A program made the translations under genes and the position numbers. A DNA stretch of 64,000 bases from an uncultured Lachnospira sp. (GTDB taxonomy: Bacteria; Bacillota; Clostridia; Lachnospirales; Lachnospiraceae): positions 62,001 through 126,000 of the forward strand of contig CAKRLE010000004.1 in NCBI GenBank assembly GCA_934359185.1, given 5' to 3'. Positions 45,305 through 52,825 of this stretch are shown one piece after another. Position 1 is the stretch's first letter; every line of letters starts with the position of its first letter. The notes beneath the pieces were generated by a model. That model was not told the origin of the DNA. It ran no database searches and saw only the letters and a program-made list of their open reading frames with translations.

Positions 45305-46144
45305 TCACCCCTTAATCAACCCTATATCTATTCTTTTCATTCTATATAATCCAATAAAGAAACTCACTGATATAATAATTATTGAACTCAATAACATCTG
45401 AGAATTATTTGTTCCATTTTCACAAAATATGCTATTACGCATAACCATAATTCCATTACTCAGCATAATTGGCAATCCTGTAAATATTGTAATAACCATT
45501 TCTATCATAGGTATAATTGCAGCAATAATCGGATATACATAAAGAGATAAAACCATCTGACATATACATAATGCACAGGAAGATATGTATGGAATTATAA
45601 TTACCATCAAAATCATTGTCTTTGCATCAATTATCATATTTGATGCAATTCCTATGTGATGCATATATTGCATATTCGGCTTCAAATCCAGACTAACTTT
45701 ACAACATACACACATCAATATAATACATACCCAGACATACAAAAATATAAGTGCTATATTGATAAAGCACCATACAACCTTGCTTATATACCATCTGGTA
45801 ACGCCTGCCCCTCTTATAATTATCTGTGTTCCCATTTCCTGTAAATCTTTTACTATGTAATTACCTATCATCATGATAAGGCATATTGTTAACAGCAGAT
45901 ATTGTTCTGTCATATGAAAATCTTTGGCATTCTCAATATCTATAATTGGGCTTCCCTTAAAAAAACACATTAAAACATCGCCCAACGTCATTAGTCCATC
46001 AATAGTAGTCCGTATATACCATATACGGACTGACATAAATGAGACAACACATATGAATAACAATATTAATGCATTTGAAACATATGTGTATTTTCTCAGT
46101 ATTATCCCACGGCATACATCTTTATGCATAATATTGAAATTCAT
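45305..46144 (-). CDS. ABC-2-type membrane protein (second)
   Basis: 279 residues, six or seven membrane helices. The loop EMGTQIIIRGAGVTRWYISKVVWCF resembles the ABC-2 intracellular loop, and helices with ACALCICQMVLSLYVYPI-like patterns follow. Pairs with the second permease at 43741 and the ATPase at 42489. AAGGATGG precedes the ATG. It follows the secreted-protein gene by 41 bases. Confidence 0.75.
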   Translation of the reverse strand: MNFNIMHKDVCRGIILRKYTYVSNALILLFICVVSFMSVRIWYIRTTIDGLMTLGDVLMCFFKGSPIIDIENAKDFHMTEQYLLLTICLIMMIGNYIVKDLQEMGTQIIIRGAGVTRWYISKVVWCFINIALIFLYVWVCIILMCVCCKVSLDLKPNMQYMHHIGIASNMIIDAKTMILMVIIIPYISSCALCICQMVLSLYVYPIIAAIIPMIEMVITIFTGLPIMLSNGIMVMRNSIFCENGTNNSQMLLSSIIIISVSFFIGLYRMKRIDIGLIKG

Positions 46145-46185
46145 GTGTTGTCCATCCTTTTCTGTTCTACTTAATACAAGATATC

Positions 46186-46596
46186 TTAGTATCTTGGGTC
46201 ATCTGGATTCCATGTTCCATAAAAACTATCAACATCATCTCCGCCTAAGTAAGCTGAAAAATATACAGTCCCACCAGAATATCCACATGCTCCATAATAA
46301 GCTCTGAAAGTTCCTATATTAAATCTCTGATAATCTGTAGACTTGCCAGATGAAGAGCACACTTTTGCATAATATGCATAAGAAGAAATGTTTTCACCAT
46401 CGGTACAATACATTGTAACAGCATGATTAGTAGTCTTAGCCTCCATTGCCGTATAACGTGTTCCTGTTCCATCAAACGAAAAGCTATAATTAAAATTATG
46501 ATCCCCTGCATATACTTTAACAGCCGACAATATTGCTAATGTCATAATTAATGCAATATAAACAATTGCAAAACAATTTCTTTTTGCCTCTATCAT
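46186..46596 (-). CDS. Small secreted protein, possibly DUF2712-like (bacteriocin-like cargo)
   Basis: 136 residues. A cleavable signal peptide (about residues 9-30, ending VKVYAG) leads into a tyrosine-, serine- and glycine-rich mature domain of about 105 residues (DHNFNYSFSFDGTGTRYTA, then GGTVYFSAYLGG and GTWNPDDP). This resembles DUF2712 and, in style, lactococcin-972-like proteins, which are often encoded with a dedicated ABC exporter; the assignment is tentative. Two cysteines in the mature part could form a disulfide. GAAGAGG precedes the ATG. It is the first product of the operon under the shared motif. Confidence 0.7.
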   Translation of the reverse strand: MIEAKRNCFAIVYIALIMTLAILSAVKVYAGDHNFNYSFSFDGTGTRYTAMEAKTTNHAVTMYCTDGENISSYAYYAKVCSSSGKSTDYQRFNIGTFRAYYGACGYSGGTVYFSAYLGGDDVDSFYGTWNPDDPRY

Positions 46597-46600
46597 ATTT

Positions 46601-46663
46601 TTACCTCTTCTTTCCGTGCTTTTTCCTATGCACTTTAACCTTAGCCTTAGTAGATTGATTCAT
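46601..46663 (-). CDS. Possible 20-residue basic peptide before the secreted protein
   Basis: ATG at 46663, stop at 46601-46603, encoding a 20-residue peptide with ten lysines or arginines and two histidines, ending HRKKHGKKR. Its stop lies 4 bases before the ATG of the secreted protein, and its last codons overlap that gene's GAAGAGG ribosome binding site, so translation could be coupled. AGGGA lies too close to its own ATG, so expression is doubtful. Confidence 0.35.
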   Translation of the reverse strand: MNQSTKAKVKVHRKKHGKKR

Positions 46664-46706
46664 TCCCTATCGTTTAAATCACCCCTACCATGTTACATTG
46701 TCCTTT

Positions 46707-46720
46707 GTTAGATAGACAAC
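46707..46720. promoter_or_regulatory. 14-bp motif GTTAGATAGACAAC at the secreted-protein promoter
   Basis: GTTAGATAGACAAC, imperfectly self-complementary (GTTnGnnnnCnAAC). An exact copy in the opposite orientation lies at 47594-47607, just downstream of the predicted agr promoter. No other copy was noticed in the window. A binding site for the XRE regulator at 47866 is a reasonable guess. Confidence 0.55.
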
Positions 46721-46762
46721 GTAAGAATAACATACATATTTATTAATTCAATAGTTTCTGCA

Positions 46763-46795
46763 TTAAACGACACTTTTCGTGTATAAATCGACATT
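46763..46795 (+). promoter_or_regulatory. Direct-repeat motif (site 1), upstream of the secreted-protein operon
   Basis: Two CGAC half-sites exactly 21 bp apart: TTAAACGACA ... TAAATCGACATT. The spacing of two helical turns fits LytTR regulators, which bind direct repeats. On the minus strand the motif ends about 33 bases before a TATTCT -10-like box. The same 33-bp pattern occurs at 47655 and 48212. Confidence 0.7.
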
Positions 46796-46820
46796 CTGAT
46801 TATATATACGATATAAATGC

Positions 46821-46856
46821 AAAAAAGAGCAGTAATCTTTTTAAGATTTTCTGCTC
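46821..46856 (-). terminator. Terminator overlapping the agrB stop codon
   Basis: GAGCAG (46851-46856 on the minus strand) pairs with CTGCTC (46827-46832) with extra pairs ATCTT/GAT, followed by TTTTTTG. The agrB stop codon lies inside the hairpin. Confidence 0.85.
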
Positions 46857-47425
46857 ACTTTGTCTAAAATATTATTTTTAATAACACATGGCAACTGTAA
46901 TATAGCTGGTAATAATACGCCACATATAAGACATATTGCAATACGTTTAATACCAAAAAGAATCAGAATTAATGATAAGGTCACATAAAAAACGATTTGT
47001 ATCTGGACAATCCTTTTATATTTTTCGCTTTCAGCTTCACTTATATCTTTATTTTCCGATTTCACAGGAGAACATATACATAATTCAATTGAACCTGCTA
47101 ATAATAAAAGATATAACACTTCATTTAAATCAATTACTTTAGTTATATATATCATGACTGTTATCAATATAGTTGATTCTATAATACACGTCGCCAGCCT
47201 TTTAGAATGAAATCCTCCACTATATTTTCTTATAGTCATAAAAGGTATTACAAGAATCAACCCATTCAAGGGAACCCCCATTATTGCTGCAATAACAAGT
47301 GACAACAACAATGGGGATATTAACATCACAGCACTTGTAAGCGCATACTCATATAATTCACGATCTTCTGCACTTACTGCTCCCCTTTTTATCAGCCAGC
47401 TAACAATCACTGATTGATATTTCAT
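46841..47425 (-). CDS. agrB: AgrB-like autoinducer peptide-processing protease
   Basis: 194 residues, about five membrane helices. The catalytic His 73 and Cys 80 lie in RKYSGGFHSKRLATC, the AgrB cysteine-protease motif. It cleaves and cyclises the peptide precursor encoded two bases upstream and helps export it. Its start codon overlaps the region just after the precursor's stop. The terminator includes its stop codon. Confidence 0.95.
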   Translation of the reverse strand: MKYQSVIVSWLIKRGAVSAEDRELYEYALTSAVMLISPLLLSLVIAAIMGVPLNGLILVIPFMTIRKYSGGFHSKRLATCIIESTILITVMIYITKVIDLNEVLYLLLLAGSIELCICSPVKSENKDISEAESEKYKRIVQIQIVFYVTLSLILILFGIKRIAICLICGVLLPAILQLPCVIKNNILDKVSRKS

Positions 47426-47427
47426 TA

Positions 47428-47568
47428 TTATTTAATCTTCTTAAATCTGTCAATTGACTTTGGCTGCTTAGGTTCATATGCAAGTACACATGATGCTGAA
47501 TTAGCTTCTGTCTTTAATACAGTATCTAAAACCTTAACAAGCCTGCTGGCTGTTGTATTTTTCTTCAT
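47428..47568 (-). CDS. agrD: AgrD-like cyclic lactone autoinducer precursor
   Basis: 46 residues. Leader: amphipathic helix TASRLVKVLDTVLK (about 6-19). Core: likely SASCVLAY with Cys 27 and Tyr 31, which would form a five-residue thiolactone ring. Tail: EPKQPKSIDRFKK, the conserved acidic/basic tail (E-P-x2-P...) that AgrB removes. AAAGGGGG precedes the ATG. The gene ends two bases before agrB. The exact mature ends are inference from the family. Confidence 0.9.
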   Translation of the reverse strand: MKKNTTASRLVKVLDTVLKTEANSASCVLAYEPKQPKSIDRFKKIK

Positions 47569-47593
47569 GAAGAATTACCCCCTTTCATCCATA

Positions 47594-47607
47594 GTTGTCT
47601 ATCTAAC
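47594..47607. promoter_or_regulatory. Second copy of the 14-bp motif at the agr promoter
   Basis: GTTGTCTATCTAAC on the plus strand, i.e. GTTAGATAGACAAC on the minus strand. It lies just downstream of a TATAAT (minus strand, around 47614-47619), so a bound repressor would block early transcription of agrD-agrB. Confidence 0.55.
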
Positions 47608-47613
47608 GAATTC

Positions 47614-47619
47614 AATTAT
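47614..47619 (-). promoter_or_regulatory. -10 box of the agrD-agrB promoter
   Basis: Minus-strand TATAAT about 33-34 bp beyond site 2. The -35 position reads TAGAAA, poor match, so an activator is expected. Confidence 0.6.
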
Positions 47620-47654
47620 AGCGATTTACACTTTAAATTTCTATGCGAAATGAA

Positions 47655-47687
47655 TGAAATGACTTTATTATCGTATAAAACAACATT
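47655..47687 (+). promoter_or_regulatory. Direct-repeat motif (site 2), upstream of agrD-agrB
   Basis: TGAAATGACT ... AAAACAACATT: the same 33-bp frame as sites 1 and 3 with TGAC and CAAC half-sites again 21 bp apart, and 16 of the plus-strand positions shared. It lies about 34 bases from the TATAAT of agrD. Confidence 0.6.
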
Positions 47688-47865
47688 TCAGCGGTTTTTA
47701 TATTAAAAATTGTATATAATATAGACAATATACTATCATATATTTATTTTTAAATTCAATGTAGTATAGAGTATTTTCTATGTCGCTTTGTTCATTTTTA
47801 ATATTTAAAATTGTACTATTTATACATATGTATAAAAATAATTTTCAGATAGGAAGAGTAATAAT

Positions 47866-48201
47866 ATGAGTAATGTAGTAGATTATGTTGGAATTGGAAA
47901 CAGAATAAAGCGCAGACGTGATGAGAAGCATATTACACAGCTACAGCTAGCTGACTTAGTTAACTGTTCAAGTAATCATATATCAACTATTGAATTAGCA
48001 AAAGCTCATCCAAGCCTTGAATTGATTATCAAGATTGCCGAAGCTCTTGAGACAACACCTGATTATCTGCTTCTTGGATTAACACGCAGTGACAATACCT
48101 CACAGGAACTGATTGATTCAATGAAGCTATTAAGTCCACGCCATCTGAAGTATGCTAAGCTTTGGATAGAGACTTTGTTAAACAACAGGGATATTGATTA
48201 A
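47866..48201 (+). CDS. XRE family transcriptional regulator
   Basis: 111 residues. The N-terminal helix-turn-helix (about 10-64) is typical: IGNRIKRRRDEKHITQLQLADLVNCSSNHISTIELAKAHPSLELIIKIAEAL. The C-terminal tail (about 75-111) is short. AGGAAGAG precedes the ATG. Divergent from agrD-agrB across 297 bp and 137 bp upstream of the response regulator. Likely regulates the agr and/or secretion operon; the 14-bp GTTAGATAGACAAC motif is a candidate target. Confidence 0.9.
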   Translation: MSNVVDYVGIGNRIKRRRDEKHITQLQLADLVNCSSNHISTIELAKAHPSLELIIKIAEALETTPDYLLLGLTRSDNTSQELIDSMKLLSPRHLKYAKLWIETLLNNRDID

Positions 48202-48211
48202 ATAAAATGCA

Positions 48212-48244
48212 TTAATCGACATATATTCCGCTTAAATCGACATT
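48212..48244 (+). promoter_or_regulatory. Direct-repeat motif (site 3), upstream of the response regulator
   Basis: TTAATCGACA ... TAAATCGACATT: two CGAC half-sites 21 bp apart, the best match to site 1. A TATAAT lies about 30 bases downstream on the plus strand, so the response regulator may activate its own operon. Confidence 0.7.
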
Positions 48245-48338
48245 TTCAATGTTTTATATTTTCTAATTATCATATATAATATATATGTTATTCTGTTAAA
48301 TTGAAGAATAATGATTAAAATAGTTTAAGGAATTTGCT

Positions 48339-49055
48339 ATGAATATATTTATATGTGATGACAATTCTATTCTTCGGGAACAGCTTTATGAATTATTGAT
48401 AAAATATTTTAATAATAAATCTTATCCATCACCTGAGTTTCATATGTATAATTCAGGTGATGCTCTTCTGCAGTCTTCTTATAAACCTGACATTGTATTT
48501 CTTGATATTGAAATGCCCGGTATTGATGGAATTGCAGTCGGAAAAGAACTTCATAATAAATACAAAGATATAATTATTATAGTTATAACTGCTTATTCAG
48601 AATATCTGGATGATGCAATGCGTTTTAATGTGTTTAGGTATCTGTCAAAACCCATTAACAAACACAGATTATACAGAAATCTTGATGATGTTCTTGAACA
48701 GATTAACAGACGTTCTTGTAATATCATTATAAATGACTCTAACACATCATATAATGTATCAACTGATGATATAATAATGATAGAAACTTTGGCAAGCAAA
48801 AGAAAAACTTTAATCCATACAACCAAATCTGATTATTTATCAATTGACAGTATGCAGTATTGGTTTGATTTATTAAAAGACAAAGGTAATTTCTATCAAT
48901 CAAACCGTTCCTATATTATTAATCTTACATATGTTACTAGTTTTAATCAGGACACAATACAGTTATACAATGGCAAATTTAAGGCTTATATAACAAAAAG
49001 AAAATTACATAATTTTAAAACAAGGTATCTTATGTATATAGAACACATTAACTGA
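48339..49055 (+). CDS. LytTR-type response regulator (AgrA-like)
   Basis: 238 residues. Receiver domain (1-125) with acidic pair Asp 7-Asp 8 and phosphoacceptor Asp 56 in VFLDIEMPG, plus the conserved lysine in RYLSKP. LytTR DNA-binding domain (about 135-235) with QSNRSYIINLTYV and NGKFKAYITKRKL. TTTAAGGAA precedes the ATG. Followed 18 bases later by its GHKL kinase. The direct repeats at sites 1-3 are its likely targets. Confidence 0.93.
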   Translation: MNIFICDDNSILREQLYELLIKYFNNKSYPSPEFHMYNSGDALLQSSYKPDIVFLDIEMPGIDGIAVGKELHNKYKDIIIIVITAYSEYLDDAMRFNVFRYLSKPINKHRLYRNLDDVLEQINRRSCNIIINDSNTSYNVSTDDIIMIETLASKRKTLIHTTKSDYLSIDSMQYWFDLLKDKGNFYQSNRSYIINLTYVTSFNQDTIQLYNGKFKAYITKRKLHNFKTRYLMYIEHIN

Positions 49056-49073
49056 CATCGAAAGGATTTTATC

Positions 49074-50426
49074 ATGAATAGTCTACTATACTATACATTT
49101 ATATATGTTATAGAGGCAATTATATTTTATATGTATTGCTATCGTTTGTTCGCTCATGATAATAAAAATATACTAAACTTCTTTATAACATTACTTTCTT
49201 ACTCTTTATTAATTCCTATAGCGCTTTTAAATTTACCCTGGCTAAATATTACCAGTTTTCTACTCGTTAATACTTTACTATTATATTTTCTTAAACATAT
49301 TAAAATAACCATTGCATTTTTCCACGCAGCCATATTAACTGCACTGATGTCAGTTGCTGAGCTACTTGTAATGAATTTATTTCCTCATATTAAAATCAAA
49401 ATATACAGAGAAGATAATACAATTAATGATAGTGATTTTTTATTTCTTATAATGAGCAAGATTCTATATCTCATTACAAGTCAAATAACAAGCAGTATGT
49501 ATCGAAATAAAACTGCAATTAAGCATATTGATAAAAGTACATCATTTTTATCAATAGTATCTGCCATATCAACAACTATTATTTTCATTTTAATACTAAT
49601 TTGCATCAACATGCCAATGCCTATACTTTACTACAATCTTCTGACTTTCTGCGCATTTCTGCTTCTGGTACTGACATTGATTATATTTGCCATGCAATAC
49701 CACTATCAGCTAAAAGCTCATGAATACGCAGACATGCAGCTACAACTCCAGAAAGAATACGATACTGCGGAGTATTATAAAGCTATCATTTCTAATGATG
49801 AAAAACAGCATATTCTTATACACGACATTAAAAATTACCTTAATACTTTAGCTGCACTGAATAAAACTGGTAACAAAGATAAAGTTGACAAATACATACA
49901 GGATATTCTGGCAAATGATGCATTTAAGAATCCACGTCGTTTATGCGGCCATGAGATTATGAACATTATACTTACAAGATATATGAAGCTTTGTCGTGAT
50001 AATAAAATCACATTTACAGTAGACATAAGAAGCAACACACTTATCAGATTCACCGATGCCGATATAACTACACTTTTCTGTAATCTGCTTGATAATGCAT
50101 TTGCTGCTGCTAAATCCGCAAGAGTACATTACGACACACGTATCGACAAGGGCGAGCATGATAAAGAATGGGAAGATTTTTATGCCTCATTTATAACACT
50201 TGATGTTAAACATTCCAATACGAATCAGACGCTTATTGTTTTAGTCAATTCATGCCCTACTGACCCATTTTCTAAGGATGGCAGGCTGCTCACAACTAAA
50301 GCCGACAAGCAGTTTCATGGGTATGGATTAAGAAGCGTGCGCAATATTGTTGAACGCAATAATGGCAATATAGAACAGTACTATAAAGAAGACGGTAATG
50401 AATTCCATACAATAATACTAATGTGA
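49074..50426 (+). CDS. AgrC-like GHKL sensor histidine kinase
   Basis: 450 residues. About six membrane helices (1-210) form the peptide-sensing part. The dimerisation histidine lies in ILIHDIKNYLNTLAAL (about 252-267), N-box LFCNLLDNAFAAAKSA, G-box FHGYGLRSVRNIVERNNG, and the C terminus FHTIILM. It should sense the cyclic peptide made by agrBD and phosphorylate the response regulator. It overlaps aguB by 9 bases tail-to-tail. The ATPase fragment at 5792 is a relative. Confidence 0.93.
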   Translation: MNSLLYYTFIYVIEAIIFYMYCYRLFAHDNKNILNFFITLLSYSLLIPIALLNLPWLNITSFLLVNTLLLYFLKHIKITIAFFHAAILTALMSVAELLVMNLFPHIKIKIYREDNTINDSDFLFLIMSKILYLITSQITSSMYRNKTAIKHIDKSTSFLSIVSAISTTIIFILILICINMPMPILYYNLLTFCAFLLLVLTLIIFAMQYHYQLKAHEYADMQLQLQKEYDTAEYYKAIISNDEKQHILIHDIKNYLNTLAALNKTGNKDKVDKYIQDILANDAFKNPRRLCGHEIMNIILTRYMKLCRDNKITFTVDIRSNTLIRFTDADITTLFCNLLDNAFAAAKSARVHYDTRIDKGEHDKEWEDFYASFITLDVKHSNTNQTLIVLVNSCPTDPFSKDGRLLTTKADKQFHGYGLRSVRNIVERNNGNIEQYYKEDGNEFHTIILM

Positions 50427-51323
50427 TGTAATCTCCCCATACATCTCTGGTCTTCTATCCCTGAAAATTCCCCACGACTGTCTATCTTTGCGGAAATCAT
50501 CGAGGTCGAATTCAGCTACAAGAACGGCTTCTTCATCTCTTCCTGCGCTCTCAATTATTTCGCCAGTATTATCTGTTATAAATGATGAGCCGTAAAATGT
50601 AAGAGAACTGCTCTGTCCACCATTATCTTCACATGGTTCTACAGTTTCAAGACCAATGCGGTTAGCTGCAACTACTGGACAAAGATTAGAACCTGCATGT
50701 CCCTGCATACATCTTCTCCAGTGTGGCATACTGTCACATTCAAGTATCGGCTCGCTTCCGATTGCTGTAGGATAGAAAAGAATCTCCGCTCCCATAAGTG
50801 CCATAGCCCTCGCAGTCTCTGGAAACCACTGATCCCAGCATATTCCGATACCTATAACACCATACATTGTATCAAACACCTTAAATCCCGTATTTCCCGG
50901 AATAAAATAAAACTTTTCCTGATAATAATGGTCATCCGGTATATGTGTCTTTCTATATATCCCAAGATTAGTTCCATCTGCATCAATTACAGCAACCGTA
51001 TTATAGAACTGATTAATATCCTTCTCATAAAAGCTGACAATAATCACAATCCCTAATTCCTTTGCAACATCCGTAAAATGCTTCACAGCATCATTATCAT
51101 CTACTGTTTTCGCAAATTCATAATAATCATATCGTCTTTCCTGACAAAAATACTGTCTCTCAAACAATTCCGGTAAAAGCACAATATCTGCCCCCTTACC
51201 AGCCGCCTCCCGAACCAGTCTGTCAGCACAAGCTATATTAGCAGCAACAATATCAGCCACCCCAGCCGGATTACAATTCATCTGAATCGCCGCAACCTTA
51301 ACCTTAGAACTTTCTCTCCTCAT
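50418..51323 (-). CDS. aguB: N-carbamoylputrescine amidase
   Basis: Nitrilase-superfamily enzyme (301 residues) that hydrolyses N-carbamoylputrescine to putrescine, CO2 and ammonia. Catalytic triad in LLPELFERQYF (Glu), YRKTHIPDD (Lys) and GIGICWDQWFPE (Cys). AAGGAG precedes the ATG. Last step of the agmatine route with aguA, which lies upstream across the 361-bp region holding hairpin element B. Confidence 0.95.
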   Translation of the reverse strand: MRRESSKVKVAAIQMNCNPAGVADIVAANIACADRLVREAAGKGADIVLLPELFERQYFCQERRYDYYEFAKTVDDNDAVKHFTDVAKELGIVIIVSFYEKDINQFYNTVAVIDADGTNLGIYRKTHIPDDHYYQEKFYFIPGNTGFKVFDTMYGVIGIGICWDQWFPETARAMALMGAEILFYPTAIGSEPILECDSMPHWRRCMQGHAGSNLCPVVAANRIGLETVEPCEDNGGQSSSLTFYGSSFITDNTGEIIESAGRDEEAVLVAEFDLDDFRKDRQSWGIFRDRRPEMYGEITSH

Positions 51324-51684
51324 ACTCCATCTCCTTAAATTCTATATACCAACAACACCTCGGCGCTCCGCGCCGGCTGATTCCATCAGCCGCGCCCGAA
51401 ACCTTCCCGCGCAAGCTCCCAGCAAAGCCTCCGCGCAGCGGATGGCTGCTATGGGGAAAACTTGCATGATGACGGTCGTGTGGCTCTTAGGGCTGCATTA
51501 GGCAAAAGCTAATCTCCCTGCTAAACGTCCAAGCGAAGCGCGTTTTTAGCAGGGAGATTTAATAAGCTTTGCCGTTGCAGCCCTTAGAGCCACTAGACAA
51601 GGAAGCCCGCAAGTTTTCCCCATAGCAGCCATCCACTGCACAGAAGCTTCGTTGGGAACTTCCGCGGGAACCCGGCAGCCACCT
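51324..51684. other. Intergenic region between aguA and aguB holding a large hairpin
   Basis: No gene. It contains a GC-rich stretch with small palindromes (51355-51389, CGGCGCTCCGCGCCGG and GCTGATTCCATCAGC) and then hairpin element B. Long spacing separates two otherwise cooperating genes of the polyamine operon. Confidence 0.8.
51390..51679. repeat. About 290-bp hairpin element, copy B
   Basis: Same architecture as element A. A perfect 26-bp pair joins 51440-51465 and 51609-51634; further outward the arms pair imperfectly (CCTTCCCGCGCAAGCTCCCAG against its partner). The inner arms 51512-51525 and 51545-51558 pair perfectly (ATCTCCCTGCTAAA) and the loop is CGTCCAAGCGAAGCGCG, nearly the loop of copy A. 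Shared parts include GGCTCTTAGG-type flanks, CAAAAGCT before and AATAAGCTTTG after the inner stem. Arm bases differ from copy A but pairing is kept. Confidence 0.85.
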
Positions 51685-52824
51685 CTACTCCGGAATCTGC
51701 TGTGTAATACAGTGTATATTCCCCCCGCCTAGTATTATATCTCTCGCATATATTCCAATAACTTCTCTGTCCGGCATAAGCTCCGCTAAAAGCTTAACTG
51801 CCGCCTCATCATTATCATCACCAAACTGTGGAACAAGTACAACTCCATTCGATATATAGAAATTGGCATAGCTTGCAGCAAGTCTCTCTCCTGCTTCTCT
51901 CACATCCTCGCCATCTTCAAATTCATATCCCTTAAGCTCATCCTCAGTTACCGTCACAGGAATCTTAGGAATATGAAGCTTATGCACATTAATCCTTCTT
52001 CCTCTGGCATCAGTCTCACACATAAGCACATCTAAATCAGCTTTAGAATATTCGTACTGAGGGTCATTCTCATCATCCGTCCAGGCAAGCACCACATTAG
52101 CAGGTGATGTAAATGCACATACATTATCTACATGCTCATTAGTCTCATCATTATATATTCCATAAGGAAGCCATATAATCTTGCTTACGCCAAGATAATC
52201 CATAAGCTTTGCTTCAATCTGCTCCCTGGTAAGTTCCGGATTACGTCCCTTACTAAGAAGACAGCGTTCAGTTACAATAGCTGTTCCCTCGCCATCAACA
52301 TGAATAGACCCACCTTCCAGCACAAATGGAGATGCATCATAATAATCATAACCAGTACTGTCACAGAATTTTGATGCTGCTTTGTCATCCTTATCCCAGT
52401 TGGCATATAACCCATCATAATCTCCGCCCCACGCATTAAATGTCCAGTTAATTCCACGGACACATCTTGCCTGTGAAGCTTCTTTAACCACATATGTAGG
52501 TCCGACATCCCTCGCCCATGCATCATCCGAATCAATCACAGTCACATGAATATTATCTTTAACATCTGATGAATTCTTGGAACCACAATCTGACAAAAGA
52601 TACTCACGAACCTCTTTAACATGTTCAGAATCGCAGAGCATATACATTTTTTCATGCTCTGCAATTATTCCTGCAATCCTGGCAAATACTTTCTTGGCTG
52701 CAACACCGCCATTAGGCCATGATCCTGGTCTTACCGGCCATATCATAATTGTTCCTGCATGTTTTTCAAATTCCGCTGGCATATGAAATCCATCACGCAG
52801 CGGCACTGAATTATTAATAATCAT
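51685..52824 (-). CDS. aguA: Agmatine deiminase
   Basis: 379 residues from the ATG at 52824; AAGGAAAG lies eleven bases upstream, and an in-frame ATG at 52860 is inside nspC. Hydrolyses agmatine to N-carbamoylputrescine. Guanidino-group modifying fold: MPAEFEKHAGTIMIWPVRPGSWPNGG at the N terminus, DDAWARDVGPTYV, EGGSIHVDGEGT and the nucleophile cysteine in GGGNIHCITQQIPE. It begins one base after the nspC stop. Confidence 0.95.
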   Translation of the reverse strand: MIINNSVPLRDGFHMPAEFEKHAGTIMIWPVRPGSWPNGGVAAKKVFARIAGIIAEHEKMYMLCDSEHVKEVREYLLSDCGSKNSSDVKDNIHVTVIDSDDAWARDVGPTYVVKEASQARCVRGINWTFNAWGGDYDGLYANWDKDDKAASKFCDSTGYDYYDASPFVLEGGSIHVDGEGTAIVTERCLLSKGRNPELTREQIEAKLMDYLGVSKIIWLPYGIYNDETNEHVDNVCAFTSPANVVLAWTDDENDPQYEYSKADLDVLMCETDARGRRINVHKLHIPKIPVTVTEDELKGYEFEDGEDVREAGERLAASYANFYISNGVVLVPQFGDDNDEAAVKLLAELMPDREVIGIYARDIILGGGNIHCITQQIPE

Positions 52825-52825
52825 A

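Noticed and set aside
51361..51660. CRISPR-like repeats in the GC-rich region between aguA and aguB
   Set aside because: The repeats are inverted arms of one hairpin, not direct repeats with spacers.
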